NCBI RefSeq assembly: GCF_030817195.1
Contig: NZ_JAUSYZ010000001.1
Location: forward strand, 2,418,001-2,482,000
Direction of reading: 5' to 3'
DNA from: Arthrobacter globiformis
GTDB taxonomy: Bacteria > Actinomycetota > Actinomycetes > Actinomycetales > Micrococcaceae
Length of the DNA: 64,000 bases
A program made the position numbers and the translations under genes. The notes below the pieces were generated by a model. That model was not told the origin of the DNA. It saw nothing but the letters and a program-made list of their open reading frames with translations, and made no database searches. Positions 27,205-34,990 of the stretch are shown piece by piece. The first letter of the stretch is position 1, and the number at the start of each line of letters is the position of its first letter.

Positions 27205-27436
27205 CTAGCCGGGTGGTGCAATGACAACGCCTTCGCGGCAGTCGAACGCCCTGCGATGGAACGTGGAACGTGAATTCTGTGATTACCCGGATCACGCCCT
27301 TGTCCTCCGTCAACTCAACCAAGTCCGCCTGATAGGGCTCGCCAACTTGCTCCGTCACGTTGACATGCTGACCGGCCGAGAGGGCGGACCAGTTCTGGCT
27401 GATGGCGAGTTGTGGGATGGCTGTGGCCGCGTTCAT
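27205..27436 (-). pseudogene. Third copy of the small conserved protein, broken by a 7-bp tandem duplication
   Basis: From ATG 27434-27436 the frame reads SQNWSALSAGQHVNV, then LTEDKGVIRVITEFTFH, and shifts. At 27258-27271 (plus strand) GGAACGT occurs twice in tandem. Removing one copy restores the ending HRRAFDCREGVVIAPPG and a stop at 27205, matching the paralogs at 2822 and 30590. It looks recently inactivated, because nothing else in the frame is damaged. Confidence 0.8.
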
Positions 27437-27540
27437 CGCGGTCAGGCGTGCGTTTCCCCGCAATTCCATGGAGGTGTTCCATGACGTTCTCGGCAGCTTG
27501 GGAGAGAAGAGTTTTGCCGACCTGTGAATATGTCAACGCT
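27437..27540 (-). pseudogene. Short fragment of an aldehyde dehydrogenase gene
   Basis: Minus-strand sequence encodes YSQVGKTLLSQAAENVME and then, in another frame, MELRGNARL. This matches TQVGRALLAQAAENVM and MELGGNAPL of the aldehyde dehydrogenase at 30916-32406. It directly precedes the broken small gene, as though an aldehyde dehydrogenase/small-gene pair had collapsed by deletion. Confidence 0.7.
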
Positions 27541-27837
27541 ATTTGGCCCCGGTAGGACGGTTATTTCTGGCCCCACTTCGGAGAGATTGACGTCACTGGC
27601 GGCGTAGTTTCTCCCGGATGGGCTAGTCATCGGTGGGGCCCATGCGTTCTGCTTGAAAACCCGAAACCTTACCCGAGAGGCCTTGTTTGGCTTGGGACAG
27701 GTTCCGTCAGGAGCTGTTGGCTTTGACCGGTCACCTGGCAGGGCTTGAGGCCCCGGCCGTCTACCAGGAAATTCCGTCCACAGGCGAAGAGGACATCTGA
27801 CCAACTCCGCAGTCACCTGAGCCTTACCTTCGCGGCG
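27541..27837. other. No gene; insertion-sequence-end-like repeats
   Basis: Only TTTGGCCCC near 27542 and TTCTGGCCCC near 27566 stand out, resembling the short repeats at IS21-family ends. Open frames here show no domain. Confidence 0.35.
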
Positions 27838-28620
27838 TCAGTAGGTCCGCGGCTGTTCTGGCAATGATGATCGCAGGATGGTTTGGATTCCTGCTTGGAG
27901 GAGCGCGGTGTCGCTGGCCGGGACGACGCATTCAAACCCGAGCTCGCGGAAGCGTTCGGCGTTTTCCGGGTTGCCGGCATAGACGCCCACCTCGCTTCCT
28001 GCCGCGGCCGCGGCGGCAACGATGACCCGGAGCGGGGAGGATGCGTCGGTGTCGTCAAGGAGTTCGGTGACGGTTGTGCCCAGGGACAACGAAAGGTCGT
28101 AGGGACCGACGAACAGCATGTCCACACCTGGCACGGAGGCGATGTCAGCGACGTTCTGGAGGGCCAGTGCTGATTCGATCATGACGGCGCAGCGGATGGT
28201 GCTGTTGGCCTCTGCTGCGGTAGGTACGGGTTGCCCGGAGAGCGCCGCCATGGGCCCCCAGCTCCGGTTACCCATGGGCGGATAATATGCGGCTTCAACG
28301 GTGGCCTCAGCGTCTGCCCGGGATTCAATCTGGGGAACTATGATCCCGGCGGCCCCTGCGTCCAGGGCAAAACCGATCCAGCTCGGGTCAACGCCGGGCA
28401 CCCGCACGACAAACCCGGCCGCATCACCGCCGGGATAGCCGGTTGCAGCCGCGGTGACCTCGGCCCGGCCAAACGTTCCGTGCTGGGCATCGAGACACAC
28501 CCAGTCAAAACCGGACCTCGCCAGGAGATGGACCATGTTTGGCGTTGAATCCATGCACCACACACCCGTGCTCCGCGCAGTCAGTGCGGGCAAGGCGGGC
28601 AGGGCGCGGGAATCGTTCAT
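27838..28620 (-). CDS. HpcH/HpaI-type aldolase
   Basis: 260 residues from ATG 28620; TTG 28656 is a possible longer start. TIM-barrel class II aldolase features: VCLDAQHG (metal/active-site aspartate region), VRVPGVDPSW (arginine that holds the 2-oxoacid), GIIVPQIESRADA, MIESALALQNV (metal-binding glutamate) and MLFVGPYDLSLSLG. Such enzymes cleave 4-hydroxy-2-oxoacids to pyruvate plus an aldehyde. It is last in the leftward gene run, 285 bp beyond the homoserine-dehydrogenase-like gene. Substrate unknown. Confidence 0.88.
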   Translation of the reverse strand: MNDSRALPALPALTARSTGVWCMDSTPNMVHLLARSGFDWVCLDAQHGTFGRAEVTAAATGYPGGDAAGFVVRVPGVDPSWIGFALDAGAAGIIVPQIESRADAEATVEAAYYPPMGNRSWGPMAALSGQPVPTAAEANSTIRCAVMIESALALQNVADIASVPGVDMLFVGPYDLSLSLGTTVTELLDDTDASSPLRVIVAAAAAAGSEVGVYAGNPENAERFRELGFECVVPASDTALLQAGIQTILRSSLPEQPRTY

Positions 28621-28905
28621 CACCACAGTCTTCACGTCGCAGGGCACTCTGTGCAAAGCAGACGGTCTGGCGCCGTAACTGTATTTCGCACCGGTTCCCC
28701 TAAGGCTTTTGCCTGATCACGATGATCTTGCCAACGGGACGCGAAGCGCTGACTATTTCAGGCGGCACAGGGCTTGCCTCTCACTGTTGGGGACATCTGA
28801 GATGGTTATGTGGTTTGTTGGGCGAGGGTGTGGGCGAGCGTATTGGCTCTTGGTCTCTCCGAAACTCGAGCACCTCCACGTGTGCCGGAATCCCTCAGTC
28901 CTGGC

Positions 28906-29979
28906 TCACCGCTCCTGACAGTCTCGATCCGGAGCCACGGAACTCATGTCCATGGCTAGCCTCGGAACCTGCGAGCCCGGTGAGGAGGACAGGACATGCT
29001 CAAGGTCTTTCAGTACCGCCGCCGCTGTGGCCGACGGGCTGGAGGCACCTCCTAACACCGTCAATTCACCCATATCTTCCGTGAGGATCCGAACAGCCTT
29101 CATGCTGCCCTGAATGCCCGCAAAGGGGTGCCCGGAGGGATATTGTCGTAGCTCAACGCCAGCGCGGACGGATCCGTTTTGCTGCTCGACGAAGCCAACC
29201 AGGCGTGGCGTGACCCCAGAGGTTTTCCAGTTTTCAATATCGCTGCGCGAAATTGAACCCAGACCTTCACGTGGCAGGGAATCCAGCTGGAGGGCCATGC
29301 CTAGTGCCGAGTTGGCGATAATGATCAGCTTGCTGGCCGTGTCCCAGCCGTCAACATCGAATGCAGGATCCGGTTCGGCAATGCCATGGTCCTGGGCCAA
29401 ACGAACGGCTTCTTCGAAGTCGAGACCGTGATGGAGCATCTGATTGAGGATGAAAGTGGCTGTGCCGGTCAGCACAGCTTCGATGGCGAGCACTTTAGTA
29501 CCTGCCAGGTTGTGTTCAATGAAATCAACAGTGGGGAGGGCAGCCCCTGCTGCTCCGCTGAACCGAAGCGAAACACCATTCTTAGTGGCCAGTTGCCGGA
29601 GATTCCTCAGATCGGCTACCAACGCTCCTTTGGAGACCACGATTGTGTGCATGTGCCGATCCAAGGCCGCACGAATGTAGCCCAGTGATGTTCCACCCGT
29701 TCGGTAGTCGCTGGGGCCCGCTTCAATGAGTACGTCGGCGGTAACCGTGGACATGAAGCGATCACCGCTGAGCCTTGGCGCAAACGCTGGCCGATCCCTC
29801 AAGCGCTCAGGGGACAGCCCCTCGGGATCAATCAAGCCTGCGTTAGCCCCGCAGACGCCGGTAATCCTCACGTCGGCGCCGAAACGTTCACGATATCTGG
29901 AGCGGCGCGATTCGAGCATATGCGCGACGCATCGGCCGACGCTGCCGAATCCAGTGATTGCTACGCCGACGCGCCTCAT
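28906..29979 (-). CDS. Homoserine dehydrogenase-like oxidoreductase
   Basis: 357 residues, without the C-terminal ACT domain of most biosynthetic enzymes. The Rossmann motif is VAITGFGSVGRCV. VVSKGALVADLRNLRQLA corresponds to the nucleotide-binding lysine region. GTATFILNQMLHHG, GIAEPDPAFDVDGWDTASKLIIIANSA carries the family's catalytic Asp-Lys signature. The missing ACT domain and the catabolic neighbourhood suggest a role in using homoserine or an analog. It starts 24 bp after the small membrane-protein gene. Confidence 0.85.
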   Translation of the reverse strand: MRRVGVAITGFGSVGRCVAHMLESRRSRYRERFGADVRITGVCGANAGLIDPEGLSPERLRDRPAFAPRLSGDRFMSTVTADVLIEAGPSDYRTGGTSLGYIRAALDRHMHTIVVSKGALVADLRNLRQLATKNGVSLRFSGAAGAALPTVDFIEHNLAGTKVLAIEAVLTGTATFILNQMLHHGLDFEEAVRLAQDHGIAEPDPAFDVDGWDTASKLIIIANSALGMALQLDSLPREGLGSISRSDIENWKTSGVTPRLVGFVEQQNGSVRAGVELRQYPSGHPFAGIQGSMKAVRILTEDMGELTVLGGASSPSATAAAVLKDLEHVLSSSPGSQVPRLAMDMSSVAPDRDCQER

Positions 29980-30003
29980 TCGACCTCCTGCTCCGAAACG
30001 AGG

Positions 30004-30291
30004 TCATTCATCCGTCTTCCCTCCGGGTACCTGGGCCTGGCTTCCTATTGACAGCGTGATCCACAGGAGTGCGGTCCCCCCAATCGCCGAGGCAACGCAA
30101 CTGAATCCCGGGACAGGGCTGTTGAGATCGTAGCCGCCGATGCCAGCAGCAACGAGGCCTGACACAACAGCCCCGGTGGTTCCCGTGGACAAGGCCTCTC
30201 CGCTGCTCGTGCGCCGGCGAAGGCCAGGCGCGCACAGGGCGGCTGCCGCAACGCCGACGCCAATAGCCAGAAAAATCAAGATTGTGTTCAT
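30004..30291 (-). CDS. Small membrane protein
   Basis: 95 residues from ATG 30291 (an in-frame ATG at 30336 is possible). Three hydrophobic segments: ILIFLAIGVGVAAAALCA, TTGAVVSGLVAAGIG and CVASAIGGTALLWITLSI. The glycine-rich repeated helices recall GlsB/YeaQ-type stress proteins, but similarity is loose. It lies between small genes and the homoserine-dehydrogenase-like gene, all leftward. Confidence 0.6.
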   Translation of the reverse strand: MNTILIFLAIGVGVAAAALCAPGLRRRTSSGEALSTGTTGAVVSGLVAAGIGGYDLNSPVPGFSCVASAIGGTALLWITLSIGSQAQVPGGKTDE

Positions 30292-30339
30292 GGAATCAGC
30301 TTTCGAAAGGAGACCTGCTACCGAGGCTCCAATCACCCA

Positions 30340-30549
30340 TCATTGTGAGTTCGGCAGTGGTCGGTCGAGAACCAAGCTCCAACTGCACGGCCCCTTTTCG
30401 CTGCTCGGAAACAACGTTCCTTCCATGAGGTAGCGGCCCATGTCGAGGTCGTTCCTCCAATAGCCCGTGCATGGGCAGTGAGTACCTGTGCGTAGATTCG
30501 CGGTGGGCGTGCCTCGGCCGTTTTTGGAAACGGACTCGATCCTTTTCAT
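30340..30549 (-). CDS. Small protein, YjzC-like pattern
   Basis: 69 residues. The C-terminal half has TGTHCPCTGYWRN, then GTLFPSSEKGPCSWSLV. This fits a loose pattern (TGxxxPxSGxW ... G..FP ... W.L) seen in short YjzC-like proteins. It has no signal or membrane segment. It starts 40 bp after the small conserved gene at 30590-30808. The call rests on pattern only. Confidence 0.5.
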   Translation of the reverse strand: MKRIESVSKNGRGTPTANLRTGTHCPCTGYWRNDLDMGRYLMEGTLFPSSEKGPCSWSLVLDRPLPNSQ

Positions 30550-30589
30550 GTTCGAATTTCCTAGCGATGGGAGGGCCGGGATTGCGTGA

Positions 30590-30808
30590 TTAGACGGGCG
30601 TGATGATGATGCCTTCGCGGCGGTCGAAGGCTTTGCGCTGGAGGGTGGGCGTTGTGTGGACCCAGACGACGTTGTGGTCTTCGGTGATCATGTCGATGGT
30701 GGCTGGGTAGCGGTGCCCGGTGGGTTCCGCGACGGTGACGTGTTGGCCTGGGGTGAGGCCTGCCCAGTTCTGGCTGATGGTCTCGGTCGGGGTCGAGGCT
30801 GGTTGCAT
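30590..30808 (-). CDS. Small conserved protein, intact copy C of the three-copy family
   Basis: 72 residues from ATG 30808: QNWAGLTPGQHVTVAEPTG, then MITEDHNVVWVH, then QRKAFDRREGIIITPV. It aligns with the copies at 2822-3058 and 27205-27436. It follows the aldehyde dehydrogenase by 107 bp in the same direction. Its role is unknown; position at operon tails with aldehyde or oxygenase genes is the only clue. Confidence 0.75.
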   Translation of the reverse strand: MQPASTPTETISQNWAGLTPGQHVTVAEPTGHRYPATIDMITEDHNVVWVHTTPTLQRKAFDRREGIIITPV

Positions 30809-30915
30809 TTCGTTGGTCCTGGGCTGGTACTGGTCGTGGTTGGCCGCGGCATCTCGCGGGAGGTGGGTTCCCGGCGCTGATGCGGTGCGCCGGGAGGTGT
30901 TCCACTATCGGGTTT

Positions 30916-32406
30916 TTATAGTTGGATGCCGGTGTATTTGGTTTCCTGGTAGGCCTCGAGGCCTTCGGTGCCACCTTCGCGTCCGAGTCCGGAGGCCTTG
31001 GTGCCGCCGAAGGGGGCTGCGGGGTTGGAGACAACGCCGCGGTTGATGCCGGTCATGCCGGCGTCGATGGCGTCGGCGACGCGCAGGGCGCGGCCGAGGT
31101 CCTGGGAGAACACGTAGGACGCCAGGCCGTAAGGGGTGTTGTTGGCTTCCTGGATGGCCTGGTCTTCGGTGTCGAAGGTGTAGATTGCTGCGACGGGGCC
31201 GAAGATTTCCTCGGTGCGTATGTTGGCGTTGGCAGGGATGTTGGTCAAGACTGTGGCGGGGTAGAAGTATCCGGTTCCTTCCGGAGTGGTGCCGCCGGTG
31301 AGGCAGGTGGCGCCTTTGGCGAGAGCGTCCTGGACTAGAGCGGAGACAGCGGTGACTTGTTTGTCGTCAACGAGCGGGCCTAGTTCAACGTCTGGTTCGA
31401 CGCCGTTCCCAGTGCGGGTGGCACTCATGCGCTCCGTGAACCGGCGGGTAAATTCTGTGGCGATGCCGGATTGGAGGTAGATCCGGTTCGCTCCGACGCA
31501 GGACTGGCCGCCGTTACGCAACTTCGCCACGATGGCGCCGTCGACGGCTTGGTCTAGGTCGGCATCGTCGAACACGATCAGGGGTGCGTTCCCGCCGAGT
31601 TCCATGGAGGTGTTCATGACGTTTTCCGCTGCCTGGGCCAGCAAGGCCCGGCCGACCTGGGTGGAGCCCGTGAAGGAGATTTTTCGGACGCGAGAGTCGT
31701 TCATGATGGCCGCGACTACTTCGCGGGAGTTGTTGGTAGTGACGATGTTGACGACGCCTGCGGGAACGCCTGCTTCCTCGAGGACCCGGGCAAGGAGCAT
31801 GGACGTTAGCGGGGTCAGTTCGGCTGGTTTGAGGATGGTGGTGCAGCCTGCGGCGAGGGCCGGGGCGATTTTCCGGGCGCCCATTGCGAGCGGGAAGTTC
31901 CATGGCGTGATCAGCAGGGACGGGCCGACCGGGCGTTTGGAGACGGCGATCCGGTAGTTCCCGCCGGGCTCGAGGCCAAACTGCCCGTCGAGGTGAAGAC
32001 GGTTCGCGGATTCGGCGAACCAGCGGAAGAACCCGGCGCCGTAGTCAACTTCGGCTTGGGCTTCGATCCAGGGCTTGCCCATCTCTGCCACAATGAGGGC
32101 CGCGAACTCGTCCCGGCGGTCAATAATTCCCTGGTAGGTGCGTGCCAGGATGTCGGCGCGGTCCCGGGCGGGAGTGGCCGCCCAGGCGTCCTGGGCTGCG
32201 CAGGCTGCATCGAGGCCGGCTAGCCCGTCCGTGACAGTTCCGGCGGGAACGTCCGCGATCGGCTGTTCGGTGGCGGGATTGATGACTGTGATGGTCTGGC
32301 CGCTGCTGGAGGGAATCCAGGAGCCGCCGATCGGCATCAGTTTCGCTGGGAATCCCAGGACCGGGAGAGGAGCAGGGGCGGTGATGTGTGCCATGGGAGA
32401 TCTCAT
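30916..32406 (-). CDS. Aldehyde dehydrogenase, succinate-semialdehyde/sulfoacetaldehyde-type candidate
   Basis: 496 residues (ATG 32406; ATG 32394 also possible). Motifs: TPWNFPLAMGARKIAPA, FTGSTQVGRALL, MELGGNAPLIVFDDADLD with the general base, and NGGQSCVGANRIYL with the nucleophile cysteine. It is GabD-like. It follows the two-subunit decarboxylase genes and would oxidise the aldehyde they make. If the substrate is cysteate, the product is sulfoacetate; if aspartate- or glutamate-derived, a dicarboxylate. It is separated from the decarboxylase by a long hairpin. Confidence 0.9.
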   Translation of the reverse strand: MRSPMAHITAPAPLPVLGFPAKLMPIGGSWIPSSSGQTITVINPATEQPIADVPAGTVTDGLAGLDAACAAQDAWAATPARDRADILARTYQGIIDRRDEFAALIVAEMGKPWIEAQAEVDYGAGFFRWFAESANRLHLDGQFGLEPGGNYRIAVSKRPVGPSLLITPWNFPLAMGARKIAPALAAGCTTILKPAELTPLTSMLLARVLEEAGVPAGVVNIVTTNNSREVVAAIMNDSRVRKISFTGSTQVGRALLAQAAENVMNTSMELGGNAPLIVFDDADLDQAVDGAIVAKLRNGGQSCVGANRIYLQSGIATEFTRRFTERMSATRTGNGVEPDVELGPLVDDKQVTAVSALVQDALAKGATCLTGGTTPEGTGYFYPATVLTNIPANANIRTEEIFGPVAAIYTFDTEDQAIQEANNTPYGLASYVFSQDLGRALRVADAIDAGMTGINRGVVSNPAAPFGGTKASGLGREGGTEGLEAYQETKYTGIQL

Positions 32407-32419
32407 GCTTTCAGCTGCG

Positions 32420-32454
32420 GGTTCCTGCCGGGCCGGCGCGGCCCGGCAGGAACC
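32420..32454 (-). terminator. Long hairpin between decarboxylase beta-subunit and aldehyde dehydrogenase
   Basis: Perfect 15-bp arms GGTTCCTGCCGGGCC / GGCCCGGCAGGAACC with a 5-nt loop, in the 55-bp gap. No U tract follows, so it may tune mRNA stability or partly stop transcription rather than end the operon. Confidence 0.6.
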
Positions 32455-32461
32455 GGGGTGG

Positions 32462-33046
32462 TTAGGAAGCTTCGGCCAGGTGGGCGGTGAGCCAGGTCTG
32501 GAAGCGGCTGCCGTGGACCACGGGATCGATGAGGAGGAGTTTGGTGCCTGGTTCGTTGCCTGGTTCGGTGCGGGTGTGGATGAACCAGGGGCCGTTCTCG
32601 GTGAGGGTCTGCTTTAGCGCCAGGGACAGTTCCTCGGTGTTTTCGGCGCGGAGGACTTTCAGGTCAACGGACTCGGCGAAGCGGCCGAGGTCGATGCTGA
32701 CGGCCTGGGTCGGGATGGAAGCGGTGGAGGCGTAGACGCCGTTGTCGAGCAGGACGATGACGAGGTTTTCCGGGGCGAGGTAGCTGGCGGTGATCGCGGA
32801 GCCGGGGTTCATCAGGAGGGATCCGTCGCCTTCGATGACCACGGCACGGGAAACCGCGGTGTCCTTGATGGTCTGGGCGATGCCGGTGCCGACGGAGATC
32901 GCCAGTCCCATGGCGTCCAGCAGGTACAGGTGGTTGTCCCGGTCTTCGACCGCGGCCAGTTCGCGGGAGGTCGCGGCGCAGGTGGCGATGACGGGAACGT
33001 CTGCGGTGGTTTCAACAATGGCCCGGAGGGCTTCGATGCGTTTCAT
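32462..33046 (-). CDS. ThDP-dependent decarboxylase, cofactor-binding (beta) subunit, ComE/sulfopyruvate type
   Basis: 194 residues holding only the pyrophosphate-binding domain of a ThDP enzyme. The metal/cofactor motif is EGDGSLLMNPGS with Asn 26 residues after GDG (LLDNGVYAST). This is the size and layout of sulfopyruvate decarboxylase subunit ComE and of the C-terminal half of phosphonopyruvate decarboxylase. It overlaps the alpha-subunit gene by 4 bp, so the two are made together. It decarboxylates a 2-oxoacid to an aldehyde. Confidence 0.85.
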   Translation of the reverse strand: MKRIEALRAIVETTADVPVIATCAATSRELAAVEDRDNHLYLLDAMGLAISVGTGIAQTIKDTAVSRAVVIEGDGSLLMNPGSAITASYLAPENLVIVLLDNGVYASTASIPTQAVSIDLGRFAESVDLKVLRAENTEELSLALKQTLTENGPWFIHTRTEPGNEPGTKLLLIDPVVHGSRFQTWLTAHLAEAS

Positions 33047-33594
33047 GCTTTTGCCTTTGCGTCTTTGGGGTCGAAGAATTCCATGAGCACGACGACGGGT
33101 CGGAAGGTCATGCGGGCGTGGTTGCCGGCCTCGGCGACGGTCGCGCCCCAGTCCTCGGCGGTGTTGCGCCGGTCTATACGGAAGACGGGGATGTTTGTTG
33201 AGGTCAGCAGGGCCGGGACAGGCTCGGAAATGCTGTGGATCATGGAGTTGTACTCGCCGAGTCCGCCACGGGTGTTCGCCACGATCAGCAACGGCAAATG
33301 ATAGGAAACTGCGAAGGTCGTCAACGCTGTCAGGGCGTTGCCGAAGCCGTTGTCCTGCATGATGATGACGCCGAATTTGCCGGCGAGGGGGTAGGCGCCG
33401 ACGACGCCGATCGCTTCCTCTTCGCGGGAGACGGGGTAGACCAGGGGCAGGTCGCCGTTTGCCTGGGCGTCCAGGACACCATTGATGATCGGCGCAATAC
33501 TGGCGCTGGGCACGTAGGCGACACCATCAGGGGCAAGCCCCACAATCGCGTCCACCACCTCCGCGTGGCGGTCCTGGGTAATAGTCGTAGTCAT
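33043..33594 (-). CDS. ThDP-dependent decarboxylase, pyrimidine-binding (alpha) subunit, ComD type
   Basis: 183 residues corresponding to the PYR domain. The catalytic glutamate lies in PVSREEEAIGVVGA. MQDNGFGNALTALTTF and LPLLIVANTRGG follow the pattern of ComD and of the N-terminal half of phosphonopyruvate decarboxylase. It starts three bases after the aminotransferase stop. Split ThDP decarboxylases of this size act mainly on sulfopyruvate or phosphonopyruvate, which is the main reason to suspect a sulfonate or phosphonate analog as substrate. Confidence 0.85.
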   Translation of the reverse strand: MTTTITQDRHAEVVDAIVGLAPDGVAYVPSASIAPIINGVLDAQANGDLPLVYPVSREEEAIGVVGAYPLAGKFGVIIMQDNGFGNALTALTTFAVSYHLPLLIVANTRGGLGEYNSMIHSISEPVPALLTSTNIPVFRIDRRNTAEDWGATVAEAGNHARMTFRPVVVLMEFFDPKDAKAKA

Positions 33595-33597
33595 GGG

Positions 33598-34812
33598 TCA
33601 GGCTCCCTTGGGGGTAGTAGTGGTCAGGGACTGCACGATGCGGCGCAGGCCCTCGCTGAGGTCATCAATATGGCAGGCATATGAGATCCGGATGGAGTGG
33701 GTTCCGCCATGGGGGTCGAACGCGGTGCCCGGGACGACGGCTACTCGTTGTTCGTCGAGAAGGCGCAGGGCGAGTTGTTCGGCGGGCTCGGCGATGTCGG
33801 GGCTGTAGCTCAGATAGAAGTAGAACGCTCCGTCGGGTTGGCTAACCGTGATGCCCGGGATGCCCTGCAGGATGTCAAGGCCGGCTTTGCGTCGTTCTTC
33901 GAATGCACGGCGCATCTGCTCGGCGTCGGGTCCGGCTTCCCGGAGGGCGGCGGCGGCGCCCGGCTGAAGGAAGGTCGGTGCGCAGACGGTGGTGTATTGG
34001 CGGACGCGCAGAGCGGGGGTGATGAGTTCTGTGGGGCCTGCGAGCCAGCCGAGGCGCCAGCCATCCATGGCGAAGGCTTTGGCGAAACCGCCAATGACCA
34101 GGGTGCGTTCGCGCAGGGAGCCGACGGCGGCGGGGGAGAGATGTTCCGTGTTTTCGTAGACCAGATCGGCGTAGATTTCGTCGGACATCAGCAGGGCATC
34201 GGTGGGTTCCAGTAGGGCAGCGAGGGCTTCGATTTCATCCCGTGTGGTGACGCCGCCGGTGGGGTTGTTCGGCGTGCAGAGGATGACCATCCGAGTGGCC
34301 GGAGTGATAGCTGCGGCGATAGCGTTGATGTCCAGACGGAAGTTGTTGGCTGCGTCCAGGCGGACGGGGACCGGGGTGGCGCCCGTGAGGCGGATGCAAG
34401 ATTCGTAGTGCGCCCAGGCCGGGACTGGCACGATGACTTCATCGCCCGGCCCGCAGAAAGCCATCAGCGCCAGGAACACAGCCTCGTTCGCTCCGATCGT
34501 GACGATTACCTCGGAAGCCGGGTCGTACGTGGTTCCCCTGCGGGCCTGCAGGTATTCCGCGATGGCTTTCCGCAGGTCGGTAGTGCCCGCGTTCGGCCCA
34601 TAATGCACCTCCCCGCGTTCCAGCGAAGCAGCAGTGGCGTCCTTGGCCACCTGGGGAGTATCAAAATCGGGCCGCCCGATCTCAAAGTGGTAGACCTTCT
34701 CCCCGGCGGCTTCCAGCGCCGCAGCCTTATCGAAAATCGCCCGAATCGGAGAGGGCTTGATCTCTGCCAGACGTTCGGCCGGGCGGCCGAACCTGATGGT
34801 GGTGGTGCTCAT
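33598..34812 (-). CDS. Class I/II PLP-dependent aminotransferase
   Basis: 404 residues from ATG 34812. Aspartate-aminotransferase fold type I: IGRPDFDTP near the N-terminus, CTPNNPTGG (substrate/PLP loop), SDEIYADLVY (PLP aspartate), and the Schiff-base lysine in GGFAKAFAMDGWRLGW. The C-terminal carboxylate-binding arginine is in SIRISYA. It would remove the amino group of the imported amino acid to give the 2-oxoacid for the decarboxylase. It is the first gene of the operon, divergent from the GntR regulator. Confidence 0.9.
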   Translation of the reverse strand: MSTTTIRFGRPAERLAEIKPSPIRAIFDKAAALEAAGEKVYHFEIGRPDFDTPQVAKDATAASLERGEVHYGPNAGTTDLRKAIAEYLQARRGTTYDPASEVIVTIGANEAVFLALMAFCGPGDEVIVPVPAWAHYESCIRLTGATPVPVRLDAANNFRLDINAIAAAITPATRMVILCTPNNPTGGVTTRDEIEALAALLEPTDALLMSDEIYADLVYENTEHLSPAAVGSLRERTLVIGGFAKAFAMDGWRLGWLAGPTELITPALRVRQYTTVCAPTFLQPGAAAALREAGPDAEQMRRAFEERRKAGLDILQGIPGITVSQPDGAFYFYLSYSPDIAEPAEQLALRLLDEQRVAVVPGTAFDPHGGTHSIRISYACHIDDLSEGLRRIVQSLTTTTPKGA

Positions 34813-34978
34813 TTGTGGATACTCCAATTTTCGGAGGAATACGGGCCGGCGGGTTCCCCCGTGGCGGCCAGTGCAGAGTGTTGGGAGTCAGCATCCTTGG
34901 ACAGACTGATTACCGGACCAGTGGTGTACGGCTGGGATATCGTTGAAGGGACGTGACTAACCCGTGCCCAACTGCAAG

Positions 34979-34990
34979 AATGTTAACATT
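34979..34990. promoter_or_regulatory. Operator AATGTTAACATT in the aminotransferase/GntR divergent promoter
   Basis: A perfect 12-bp palindrome immediately before ATG 34991 of the regulator. The identical sequence lies before the importer genes at 35840-35851. A-T rich and palindromic, it is well suited to a GntR dimer. Confidence 0.75.
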
